Shown: one piece after another, positions 1 through 7,747 of the stretch
How positions within the stretch are numbered: the first letter of the stretch is position 1
Layout of the letters: every line of letters begins with the position of its first letter
Assembly: GCA_021773035.1 (NCBI GenBank)
Contig: JAJFKU010000045.1
Coordinates: forward strand, 62,001 to 126,000
DNA: 64,000 bases
Source: Woeseiaceae bacterium
GTDB lineage: Bacteria > Pseudomonadota > Gammaproteobacteria > Steroidobacterales > Woeseiaceae
Reading direction: 5' to 3'
Notes under the pieces: generated by a model
Told to the model about the DNA's origin: nothing
The model's input: the letters and a program-made list of their open reading frames with translations, nothing else
Database searches by the model: none
Program-made: the position numbers and the translations under genes

Positions 1-30
1 GCTGCTCAGGACCTTGACGGAGAACTAACG

Positions 31-1149
31 ATGACAAATAATCGCCGCCAGTTTATTAAGGCCTCAGTTCTGGGTAGTGCCGCCGTTGCCACGGGTTTGC
101 CAACACTCGCGAGTGCCGGCGAAAAGCGGAAGAAAAGCACTTCGCTAAGCATTCTGATTCTTGGTGGAACCGGCTTCATTGGGCCGCACATGGTGCGCGA
201 GGCATTGCGCCGCGGACATCAGGTGACCTTGTTCAACCGCGGCAGAACCGACAATACCCTGTTTCCCGATCTTGAAACGATAAGAGGAGATCGGAACAAC
301 GGCCTGGATGGGCTGAAAGGGCGGAGCTGGGATGCGGTGATCGATAATTCGGGCTACGTGCCGCGTCATGTGCAGGACTCGGCGCGTTTGCTGGCACCGA
401 ATACGAAGCGCTACCTGTATATTTCGACGGTCGCTGTCTACGCTGATTTCGATGTCGACAACACGGAATCATCTGCGCTCGCCAGCATTGCCGACGAGAG
501 TATCGAAGACGTCAACGGAGAAACCTACGGCCCACTGAAAGCCTTGTGCGAAAAACGCGCGCGTGCCGAAGTCGACGATGAGCGGCTTACCGTCATACGT
601 CCAACCTATATCGCCGGTCCGGGGGATCACACCGACCGATTTTCCTACTGGCCGATTCGGACGCGGAAGGGGGGTGAGATGGTCTGGCCCGGGACTCCGG
701 AGCATACGATTCAAGCCATCGACGTTCGCGATCTGGCAAATTTTTCGATCGATTGCCTGGACAGTGATATCGCTGGTACATTCAATGCGGTGAACCCGGC
801 CAGGTCTTATTCGATGGGCGAGCTGCTTGCCGATTCACAGGCGGTCACCGGTGTTCGCGTCGATCCCGTCTGGATCAGCGAAGAATTTGCGGCAGAGCAA
901 GACCTGATCAGCGGCCGCAATTTTCCGATATGGCGCCCCAAAAGCGGGCCGCGTTCGAGAACGTCCTCGTTCATCGGCGAGGCTGCGGTGCGCGCGGGAC
1001 TTCACAATCGCCCCGAACGCGAAACCATTCGGGACCTGTTAACCTGGTGGGACACGCTGGACGATGATCGCCGCGCGAATTTAAGGGCCGGCATGTCACC
1101 CGATCAGGAAACGGAAGTCATCGCTGCCTGGCGCGCCAGGGACGCCTAA
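31..1149 (+). CDS. NAD-dependent epimerase/dehydratase family protein with Tat signal
   Basis: The protein has 372 aa. Its N-terminus carries a twin-arginine motif (RRQFIK, residues 5-10), a hydrophobic stretch and an ASA-type cleavage region near residue 30, so export by Tat as a folded protein is likely. A Rossmann nucleotide-binding motif GGTGFIG follows at about 45-51, and a YGPLK sequence near 166-170 fits the YxxxK catalytic pair of extended short-chain dehydrogenases. The family includes sugar epimerases and isoflavone reductase-like proteins; the substrate cannot be read from sequence. The start is preceded by a GGAG-like site at 19-22. It converges on the DUF2330 gene, with a palindrome between them. 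Confidence 0.85.
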   Translation: MTNNRRQFIKASVLGSAAVATGLPTLASAGEKRKKSTSLSILILGGTGFIGPHMVREALRRGHQVTLFNRGRTDNTLFPDLETIRGDRNNGLDGLKGRSWDAVIDNSGYVPRHVQDSARLLAPNTKRYLYISTVAVYADFDVDNTESSALASIADESIEDVNGETYGPLKALCEKRARAEVDDERLTVIRPTYIAGPGDHTDRFSYWPIRTRKGGEMVWPGTPEHTIQAIDVRDLANFSIDCLDSDIAGTFNAVNPARSYSMGELLADSQAVTGVRVDPVWISEEFAAEQDLISGRNFPIWRPKSGPRSRTSSFIGEAAVRAGLHNRPERETIRDLLTWWDTLDDDRRANLRAGMSPDQETEVIAAWRARDA

Positions 1150-1156
1150 CGCTAAA

Positions 1157-1187
1157 GGGGTCAGAGCCCTTTCACGGCTCTGACCCC
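1157..1187. repeat. REP-like perfect 12-bp palindrome between convergent genes
   Basis: GGGGTCAGAGCC and its exact complement GGCTCTGACCCC flank a 7-nt loop. Neither side is followed by a convincing T-tract, so it is not a textbook intrinsic terminator. The size and its place between two convergent stop codons fit a REP-type intergenic palindrome that stabilises or ends both mRNAs. I saw no second copy in this window. Confidence 0.6.
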
Positions 1188-1195
1188 GTTCTGGT

Positions 1196-2527
1196 TTAAC
1201 TCCAGATTCTTTTCCACCACGGTTCTTTTTGAGCTTCCGCGGTGCCGACAAACTCGATCTTTGCACGGATATCTTCTATGTCCCAGCCGGTCAGGTTGGC
1301 CAGTTGCCGAGCTTCGCGCTCCTGCCGTTGACGAACTTCGGTCTGGTATTGGCTGATATCGCAGGACGGTTCACCTTTCCACGGGTGCCGAATGACGTAG
1401 CGTCCCTGGTAGTTCTGCCGATCGCCGGTCTCCTGAAATACCAGGTCTTCTGGAAAATGCTCGCCGTCGTAACGTACATGCAGCCGCGTGACGAAGACAC
1501 CCTGCGCAGGCATGGGGGCGATCTTGCTGCCACCCTGGCCGCCGATCCAGAAGACTCCCAGTTTGCGAAGCTCCTGTGCACTTAACGGGTCCGCGGCGCA
1601 GGGGTCGCACCAGGCCATATCCCAGGCGTACTCAAGAAACACCGCGCGTTCGTTTTCGACCTGCACCTGCTGGTCGAACATGGCACGATAGAACTCGGCG
1701 AACTCTCCCTGAACGAATGCTGGAACATCCATGTCGCTTGGTAGTTTTACCGTGCGATAGTTGGTCGTTTCAACGCGGCCGGTTCGAGTAAGTGCATAGA
1801 CGTAAAGTTCCTGCTTGCCTTTCGCGTTTAGCGTGCCGAGTCGAATCGGCAGCATGAACTTACTACTCTCATAGGCAACCTGAAGCGGGCGTAGATACTG
1901 ATAACCAAGCTTTGCCTGCTCCTCGAGATTGACCTTCGCGACGAAGAAGCGCATGTCCTGCTTCAGGTAACTGTCGACGACTCTCTCAGCGCCGCGGGGC
2001 AGTTTGTAGTCGTTGTTCTGCAGCCAGCGAATCAAACCATCGCTCTCCTTCGCTGACAAAACCAAAATGTCATACTCTCCAACGGTATAGCTTGCCTCGA
2101 TCGTAACGCCCAGGGAGCGCGCGGCATTTTTTGCTTCCTCGTTGAGTACCGACTGCGGGAGCGCGCTGTCCGCCGACGACTTGTAACGTTCGTAACGCAT
2201 ACACGGATCGGGGTCGTGATACTCAACCAGACGTGGCGCCGTGTAGGCATCGAGGTGCTGCACTATCGAGCGGTCGCCGACGTTAATCTGCTCGCGTTCG
2301 ATCTTTGTCGGCACCGGTATGACAACGGCGAAGTCCTTCACCTCGCCCTCGAAATCGTTGGCCATCGTGATGACCGTGCGGTTGCCGTCACGCACCAGGA
2401 CGACCTGCGATGCCTTGTTGAACAGGCTTGTATCGGCACGTGCGACATAAAAGCCGCAGAAGGCCTGCACGGCTGTAGCGGCTGCGACAGCGACTGCCGC
2501 CGCGGCCAAGGTTGCAATGATTCGCAT
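1196..2527 (-). CDS. DUF2330 domain secreted protein
   Basis: The protein has 443 aa with a clear Sec signal peptide (residues 1-22, ending AVQA, then FCGFYVARAD). The region after it, with its VVLVRDGNRTVITM and FAVVIPVP motifs, is typical of DUF2330. Several cysteines (in FCGF, DPCMRY, WCDPCA and PSCDIS) suggest disulfides or metal binding outside the cytoplasm. The C-terminus is rich in Trp and Lys. The start codon overlaps the stop of the upstream RnfD-like gene by one base, so the two are translationally coupled. The biochemical role of DUF2330 is unknown to me; the pairing suggests a periplasmic partner of the membrane protein. Confidence 0.8.
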   Translation of the reverse strand: MRIIATLAAAAVAVAAATAVQAFCGFYVARADTSLFNKASQVVLVRDGNRTVITMANDFEGEVKDFAVVIPVPTKIEREQINVGDRSIVQHLDAYTAPRLVEYHDPDPCMRYERYKSSADSALPQSVLNEEAKNAARSLGVTIEASYTVGEYDILVLSAKESDGLIRWLQNNDYKLPRGAERVVDSYLKQDMRFFVAKVNLEEQAKLGYQYLRPLQVAYESSKFMLPIRLGTLNAKGKQELYVYALTRTGRVETTNYRTVKLPSDMDVPAFVQGEFAEFYRAMFDQQVQVENERAVFLEYAWDMAWCDPCAADPLSAQELRKLGVFWIGGQGGSKIAPMPAQGVFVTRLHVRYDGEHFPEDLVFQETGDRQNYQGRYVIRHPWKGEPSCDISQYQTEVRQRQEREARQLANLTGWDIEDIRAKIEFVGTAEAQKEPWWKRIWS

Positions 2528-3372
2528 TAGAACACTCCTTTTGTTGAGCTGATCCGGCGATCAACTACTTGCTCCCACCGGTAAATCCGGCCCTGCATAA
2601 ACATATCGATCAACGGCACCGTCAGGGCGCAGATGATCAGCGCGAGAATCGGACCGTTGGGCTGGTAGAAAACGAATTGAATGGTGTAAGCCACACTCGC
2701 TACCAGACCAGCATGCAAAACACGCCCAATCGCAGTGTTGGGTGTTGTCCTGGGGTCGGAGATCATAAAAAAGGCGAATATCAGCAGCGCCCCGTTTTGC
2801 ACCTGGTGCAGCGGGATGCTGAACGGATAATCAAGCCACAGCGCACGACCGAAAAGCAGAGCACCGTAGAAAACGATAAATGCGATCGTCGTTTCGGCGC
2901 GCTTCGCCTTTGTAAGTACCAGGAATCCCAGGCACGCGAGAGCGAAAGCACCGAGCGCGGCACTGCCCCACTGGCCTGACGATACCCAGACACGATCGCT
3001 GAGCAACATCAAAGATACGAGCGCGAAGTTTGCAGGGTTGAAGATGTGTTTGCCGCGGAACCGCAGCAGGAACTTACTGCCGATTGCGAGACCGGCGGCG
3101 AGCGCGGCAATTGCCGCTTCGTCGGTACGCAGTAACAGAGTTAGCGACAGAGAGGTAATGAGCGGGCTTAAGGGGTCGAATCGCGGCAGCTTCGCGTACA
3201 GCGTTCCCGCGAACTGCACGACCAGTGCGGTGATGACGATAAGCAGCGCGTACTGCCAGCGTATACCAAAATCAAGAACAGCGATGCCGTAGCCGAGTAA
3301 CAAGCTGAGCACGGCGATCTGGTAGTAGCGCGGGTCGCGCAGTGTCGCGAGGAGACCATTGCGTGTATTCAT
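2527..3372 (-). CDS. RnfD/NqrB-like integral membrane protein
   Basis: The 281-aa protein is almost entirely hydrophobic segments (about eight or nine) and matches the NQR2/RnfD/RnfE membrane family. The motif FMISDPRTTPNT near 210 corresponds to the conserved DPxTxP loop, and HIFNPANFAL near 110 to the family's NPA motif. The flavin-attachment signature S/TGAT of true RnfD and NqrB is not seen. No other Rnf or Nqr subunit lies nearby, so this is a stand-alone paralogue rather than part of a sodium pump. It sits 34 nt after the DUF1501 gene and overlaps the DUF2330 gene, completing a four-gene leftward operon. Confidence 0.75.
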   Translation of the reverse strand: MNTRNGLLATLRDPRYYQIAVLSLLLGYGIAVLDFGIRWQYALLIVITALVVQFAGTLYAKLPRFDPLSPLITSLSLTLLLRTDEAAIAALAAGLAIGSKFLLRFRGKHIFNPANFALVSLMLLSDRVWVSSGQWGSAALGAFALACLGFLVLTKAKRAETTIAFIVFYGALLFGRALWLDYPFSIPLHQVQNGALLIFAFFMISDPRTTPNTAIGRVLHAGLVASVAYTIQFVFYQPNGPILALIICALTVPLIDMFMQGRIYRWEQVVDRRISSTKGVF

Positions 3373-3406
3373 GCCCGATATAAACGTCGGACAGAGTAGA
3401 TCGGGT

Positions 3407-4621
3407 TTAAGCCTTGATCAGGTTTCTCATCGGTCGCGCGGCTCTGCTGTCGGGAAATACGCTCTGCTCGATAAACTCCGGCGCCAGATTAAGGTGGTCC
3501 TCGAGCACGCCTTTGAACAGGCTGCGCACATCAACCGTAGGCTTAAGGTCACGGTCTGCGTACAGTTCGCCAACACCCAGTCCCGGCCAGTCGGCGACTA
3601 CCGCTCCTCCGTTTACAGCACCACCCAACAACAGCGCAGCGGTCGCCGTTCCATGATCCGTTCCCCGGGTTCCGTTGACGCGAACGGTCCTGCCGAATTC
3701 GGTAACGACGGCAACAACGGTGTGCCTCCAGGCTTCGCCAAGCCCGTCTCGCAGGTTACCGAGTCCCGTATCGAGTGCCTCTAGCCGATTTGCCAGTGCG
3801 CCGTTCGTCGCGCCTTGATTTGCGTGCGTATCCCAGCCTCCGAGTTCGGCAACGGCAATGTTTGGTCCGTCCGGAGCAGTCAGGAAGCGCGCGGCGGAAT
3901 GCATGAGATCGGCGAATTGTTTCGCATCGTTACGGCGCCGTCGACCGTTGCCCGATTCGGATGCGTCACCGGCAATATCCTGAGAGCGAAGTGCCTGTCG
4001 CAGTCTGCTGGCGAAGAACTCGTCATCGGCATATAGATTCTGTAGTCGCCGCAGGGTGCTGTCGCCGACATCGGGTAGCTGAGACGGTGCCCAGCTGGTA
4101 GCCGAATTATCACCGCGCAGAACCAATGGCGTATTCTGTGCCAGTGCGACAGCCATTTCTTCACCACTGCGGCGATCCATCTGCAGCAGCGCCCGATTCA
4201 ACCAGCCATCGCGAACAACTCCGACCTGTCGCGCGCCGTTCTCGAGCAGATCCTGGCCGTCGAAGTGAGAGCGTTCGCGATAGGGACTCGCTACGGCGTG
4301 CAGTATCGTTGCCTCACCGGCGCTGAAACTCTGATGAACATTGCGCAGCGACGGGTGCAGGCCGAACAGTCCGTCGAGTTTCAGCAGACCGCCGCTTTGT
4401 CCTGGTTCCGGTATCGCCAGTTCGCCGCGCAGTCGCCGATAGTTTCCGTCGCCGTAGGGTGCAGCCAGGGCCAGCCCATCGACGGCGCCGCGCAGCAGCA
4501 GCAGAACGAAGTTACCGTCGTGCCGCGGTTCAGCGAAAGTCAGACCCGGTGTGCAGTTCGCGAATGTGGCGAGACCCATGGACTTCAGCACGCTTCTACG
4601 ACTAAATCTGTAATTCGACAT
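3407..4621 (-). CDS. DUF1501 domain protein, Tat-type N-terminus
   Basis: I start this gene at the ATG at 4621, which has a strong GGAGG ribosome site 5-9 nt upstream; it gives 404 aa beginning MSNYRFSRRSVLKSMG. The SRRSVLK motif is a Tat signal, also common in this family. LLLLRGAVDGLALAAPYGD near 30-50 and the later GGWDTHANQG, VVTEFGRT and DHGTATAALLLGG motifs are hallmarks of DUF1501, which belongs to the alkaline-phosphatase/sulfatase-like fold. It lies 2 nt behind DUF1800, its near-universal partner. Family members are thought to be exported, but the substrate is unknown. Confidence 0.9.
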   Translation of the reverse strand: MSNYRFSRRSVLKSMGLATFANCTPGLTFAEPRHDGNFVLLLLRGAVDGLALAAPYGDGNYRRLRGELAIPEPGQSGGLLKLDGLFGLHPSLRNVHQSFSAGEATILHAVASPYRERSHFDGQDLLENGARQVGVVRDGWLNRALLQMDRRSGEEMAVALAQNTPLVLRGDNSATSWAPSQLPDVGDSTLRRLQNLYADDEFFASRLRQALRSQDIAGDASESGNGRRRRNDAKQFADLMHSAARFLTAPDGPNIAVAELGGWDTHANQGATNGALANRLEALDTGLGNLRDGLGEAWRHTVVAVVTEFGRTVRVNGTRGTDHGTATAALLLGGAVNGGAVVADWPGLGVGELYADRDLKPTVDVRSLFKGVLEDHLNLAPEFIEQSVFPDSRAARPMRNLIKA

Positions 4622-4623
4622 GC

Positions 4624-6009
4624 TCACCTCCTCTGAAAATCCGGCGAGGCCAGAAATAGCGTTAAACCCTGCGTGACGGTTTCGGCACGTGCCACCGCCT
4701 TTCGTGTTTCGGGATCGAAGGCTGCGCCGAGCACGCTGTTGCCGAGATCGACCGGATTGACACGTTTGCCGATGATTTGCGCTACCGTATTTGACCATTC
4801 CACGCGTTTATACAGAGCATCCGCGCCGCCCCATTGTGCTGCCGTGTCAGGCCAGCCGGCCGGTGAGCCCGGTCGGTAGGGTGTCTGGCCCATCAGGTCC
4901 AGCGCGCCGGTGACAAAGCGGGCCTTGTCGGGCGTATGTCGGAATGCACGCAGTGTCGAGATTACGAAGTCGTGCGGCGTCTTGTACTTGTTGAATACCT
5001 GGAGCCAGGCCTCCTTCGAGCGGATCAAAGCTTCGTAGACCGACGGCAGGTCACCACCGCTTTCAAGATAGGTGTCTGCAAGTCGCGTGACTATCGAGTC
5101 CGGCGGATCGTCGCTAACGAAATGGCGTGCCAGCTTTGTGGCGATGAAGCGCGCGGTCGATGGGTGAGATGCCAGGTCTCTGAGTACGGCTTCACCCTGT
5201 TCGACACCTTTTTGCGCGTAGCGATTTCCGAGCAAGACCTGGCTGCCCGGTTCATGGATGTTCTCCCTGAACTCGAATTTCCCCGGGACGCCGCCGCCGA
5301 AACGACCGCGTTCGCTTTCGCCACCGATGGACCAACCGGTGATGACTTTCGCAAACCCCATTACATCCTGCTGCGAATAACCGCCGTCGACACCCAGGGT
5401 ATGCAGCTCGAGGATTTCCCTTGCGAGGTTTTCATTCAAACCGACCTGCTGTTCTCGCTGTCTGCGATTCGCCCGTTTTCCCACAGACGATCCGGGGCCG
5501 ACTGAACGCTGATTATCCAGATACAGGATCATCGCCGGGTGCTTTTCCACGGCGAACAATAAGTCGACAAACTTGCCGGACACATTTGGGCGTACGGCTT
5601 CATTTTCGTAGAGGCCAGCAATGGCCGGCACGGGTTGTTTGTCGGCCGAGATCGCAAAGTGATTTGACCAGAAATGCACCAGCCGCTCATGAAAGGGCAG
5701 GTCTGTTTCGGCGGCAGCGCGATACCGCGCGCTGGTTTGATCCATGTAGTGGCGCCGGACCGTACGACCGTAGGTCTTGACGACATCGTCGTTGCCATCT
5801 TTCCTGGCGGCACGTTGTTCCCGCTTGAGTGCCTGCACCGCTACGAGAACCTCGTCCGAAGCCGGAAGTCTGCGAATTTCGCGGTGCGGACGAGATGGCC
5901 CCGATAGCTGGTTCAGCAGCCATTTCTCCGGGTTGCGATCAATGGTCGCCAGTTCGCCCGGTCGGGCACCAAGCCCGAATCGGGAGGCGGCGATGACGGC
6001 TTTGCTCAA
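4624..6009 (-). CDS. DUF1800 domain protein
   Basis: The DUF1800 family is recognised from the opening AASRFGLGARPGEL and from LVHFWSNHFAIS, REILELHTLGVDGGYSQQDV, AKVITGWS and LARHFVSDDPP. The frame is open back to an ATG at 6180 and also offers an ATG at 6105. I favour a TTG at 6009 because it has GAGGGG 6-11 nt upstream and places the family motif about ten residues in, as usual; this gives 461 aa. Its stop is 2 nt from the DUF1501 start. DUF1800/DUF1501 pairs are widespread in proteobacteria and planctomycetes, without an established reaction. Confidence 0.85.
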   Translation of the reverse strand: MSKAVIAASRFGLGARPGELATIDRNPEKWLLNQLSGPSRPHREIRRLPASDEVLVAVQALKREQRAARKDGNDDVVKTYGRTVRRHYMDQTSARYRAAAETDLPFHERLVHFWSNHFAISADKQPVPAIAGLYENEAVRPNVSGKFVDLLFAVEKHPAMILYLDNQRSVGPGSSVGKRANRRQREQQVGLNENLAREILELHTLGVDGGYSQQDVMGFAKVITGWSIGGESERGRFGGGVPGKFEFRENIHEPGSQVLLGNRYAQKGVEQGEAVLRDLASHPSTARFIATKLARHFVSDDPPDSIVTRLADTYLESGGDLPSVYEALIRSKEAWLQVFNKYKTPHDFVISTLRAFRHTPDKARFVTGALDLMGQTPYRPGSPAGWPDTAAQWGGADALYKRVEWSNTVAQIIGKRVNPVDLGNSVLGAAFDPETRKAVARAETVTQGLTLFLASPDFQRR

Positions 6010-6172
6010 TAGGTTCCCCTCTATGATCGCAGGCAGCGTAGCATGCGGATACAACGTTATAGCCGCCTGTTGGTTGACGGTGGCGAGCGGCGATATGACA
6101 CTCATGGCCCTGAGGGTGTAATTAAGCGAATAAAAACAACTGCTTATGATGTCTGCATCCAATACCGTCTTA

Positions 6173-6202
6173 TTGAGCATCTGAACAGTGAAGAAGTATC
6201 AA
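6173..6202 (+). promoter_or_regulatory. Possible promoter of the sigma-factor operon
   Basis: TTGAGC (6173-6178) and TATCAA (6197-6202) are separated by 18 nt, about 25 nt before the DUF6249 start. Each box matches 4 of 6 of the sigma-70 consensus. It could equally be bypassed by an ECF promoter in the same gap, which I could not identify. Confidence 0.3.
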
Positions 6203-6227
6203 CGATGTTGAAATGGAGTAGAGAAGA

Positions 6228-6584
6228 ATGTCCGAATACATGATCCCCATTGTGATGTTCATCGGCATGACCATCGTGCTGTGTTTGCTGGTCTGGTTTC
6301 GCTACAAGGCCCGCAGCGATATGCAGTCAACCTTTCGCGCGGCACTCGACAAAGGGCAGGAACTGTCGCCTGAGGTTATCGATCGTCTCGGCCATCCGAA
6401 ATCTCCCAAAAACAAGGATTTACGCCTTGGCATCATCTGGCTGTCATTGGCGGTAGCGCTCGTCATGATCGGCTTTGCGGTGCCTGATCCGGAAGCGCTG
6501 AGAGGTTTGCTTGCCGGGGCGGCCTTTCCATTCTGCATTGGTTGCGCCTACCTGATACTGCACAAGTTCGCGGATAACGACTAG
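6228..6584 (+). CDS. DUF6249-like small membrane protein
   Basis: The 118-aa protein has one N-terminal membrane segment (about 5-24), a short charged stretch with DKGQELSPEVIDRLG typical of DUF6249, and two more membrane helices (about 66-84 and 90-110). GAGAAG lies just before the ATG. It is the first gene of the ECF sigma operon, 16 nt before the sigma factor. In related bacteria this family regularly accompanies sigma factors and small anti-sigma-like membrane proteins, so a signalling or accessory role is plausible but unproven. Confidence 0.75.
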   Translation: MSEYMIPIVMFIGMTIVLCLLVWFRYKARSDMQSTFRAALDKGQELSPEVIDRLGHPKSPKNKDLRLGIIWLSLAVALVMIGFAVPDPEALRGLLAGAAFPFCIGCAYLILHKFADND

Positions 6585-6600
6585 GTACTGGCAGAGGCCG

Positions 6601-7152
6601 ATGTCTGAACGAGAAGATCATGAGCTGGTCGCGAGGGCGGTATCCGCACAGGATGCCGCTGCTTTCGGTGAGCTGATCCGTCGGCATCAGTCGCACGTCC
6701 GCAACTTTCTCCGCAAACTGTGCGGTGACTCGACTCTTGCGGACGATCTGGCACAGGACTGCTTCCTGCATGCCTGGGATAAGTTGCAGACATACAGCGG
6801 TCGTGGGTCGTTCATCGGCTGGTTGTTAAAGGTCGCCTATACGACGTTTCTGCAATCGAAGCGGAAATCGAAACGCTACACTGAGATTCTCCAATCGGCC
6901 GGGCATGTCGCGGATCAGGAATCGCGCCACCAGGTGCCAGCGAAAGACGAGATCACAGACCTCGACAAATTCCTGGCCGTACTGACGACGGAGGAGCGCG
7001 CTATTATGGTGATGTCTTACGCCTGCGGTTTATCGCACCGGGAGATCAGCAACGCGACGGATATGCCGGTGGGAACGGTGAAATCTGTCATATTTCGTGG
7101 TAAAGAAAAGATCAGGACGAGTTTTGAAATCAAAGATCATCAACATGGCTGA
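6601..7152 (+). CDS. ECF-type sigma-70 family RNA polymerase sigma factor
   Basis: The 183-aa protein has region 2 (about 18-90: FGELIRRHQSHVRNFLRKL, then LADDLAQDCFLHAWDKL) and a C-terminal region 4 helix-turn-helix (about 120-175: LSHREISNATDMPVGTVKS). Region 3 is absent, as in ECF sigmas. It would redirect RNA polymerase to a small regulon, often including its own operon. The last 8 nt overlap the downstream membrane-protein gene, the usual arrangement for a sigma/anti-sigma pair. Confidence 0.93.
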   Translation: MSEREDHELVARAVSAQDAAAFGELIRRHQSHVRNFLRKLCGDSTLADDLAQDCFLHAWDKLQTYSGRGSFIGWLLKVAYTTFLQSKRKSKRYTEILQSAGHVADQESRHQVPAKDEITDLDKFLAVLTTEERAIMVMSYACGLSHREISNATDMPVGTVKSVIFRGKEKIRTSFEIKDHQHG

Positions 7153-7483
7153 GAGAATCAAGGACGCAGAAGACAAGCTTCTGGAGACGTTGTTCGCATC
7201 GTCGCCCGTGGCAGATGACGGTTTCAGCGCGCGGGTTGTCAGGAAGCTCAGGCGACGACAGTGGCTGAGACGGCTCATTTTGCCGACTGCGGCCGCGATT
7301 GGCGGGACCATTGCGTTCAAGCCGCTGGCCGGCCTGATCGCGACCTTGTCGAGTCTGTCGGCGCTGATACCGCAAGATGCCGTTATTGCGACAACGGGCA
7401 TCATTCCGCACATGCAGACGGTGACGCTCGGTGTGCTATTGCTCGCTGTATGTCTCCTCGGTATGCGCCTGCTGGAAGAATAG
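7145..7483 (+). CDS. Putative anti-sigma-like membrane protein
   Basis: Starting at the ATG at 7145 gives 112 aa. The cytoplasmic N-terminal 50 residues are charged (MAERIKDAEDKLLETLF, then FSARVVRKLRRRQWLRR) and are followed by two hydrophobic segments (about 52-75 and 90-108). The size, topology and overlap with the sigma gene suggest a membrane partner that holds or modulates the sigma factor. No zinc-binding HxxxCxxC anti-sigma motif is present, so a ZAS-type mechanism is unlikely. Confidence 0.65.
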   Translation: MAERIKDAEDKLLETLFASSPVADDGFSARVVRKLRRRQWLRRLILPTAAAIGGTIAFKPLAGLIATLSSLSALIPQDAVIATTGIIPHMQTVTLGVLLLAVCLLGMRLLEE

Positions 7484-7538
7484 CGCCACCGTTAACAGCA
7501 TCATTGTCTTGCAGCAGGCGCTCAGTTACATTGCGGCA

Positions 7539-7745
7539 ATGAGCCTTCGCGACAAAGTAGAAGAACTGCTTCCCAACTGGGAGCGCTGGTACCCCAGCCT
7601 GTTCGATGCTGCCAGCGATCTTGGCATCATAAGGGCCGAAGTCTGCGACCCGGATTCGCTGAATCTCAACCGCCGCCATGCGAAAGTTCGTCAGCGCGCG
7701 AAGGATGCGCATCTGGAAAAATGGGGCGGCAAGCCACAGGAATAA
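7539..7745 (+). CDS. Small hypothetical protein (68 aa)
   Basis: The reading frame begins MSLRDKVEELLPNWERWYP and ends KWGGKPQE, two bases before the aminotransferase ATG. It is hydrophilic and mostly helical, with no signal peptide or membrane segment. The tight spacing argues for cotranscription and coupling with the aminotransferase. I do not recognise a family. Confidence 0.6.
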   Translation: MSLRDKVEELLPNWERWYPSLFDAASDLGIIRAEVCDPDSLNLNRRHAKVRQRAKDAHLEKWGGKPQE

Positions 7746-7747
7746 TA

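Noticed and set aside
1..28. Possible 3' end of an upstream rightward gene (TAA at 26-28)
   Set aside because: Only nine codons are visible, with no recognisable motif, so it cannot be supported.
2527..3372. Part of a complete Rnf or Nqr sodium pump
   Set aside because: No RnfA, B, C, E or G gene is present on either side and the flavin-attachment motif is missing.
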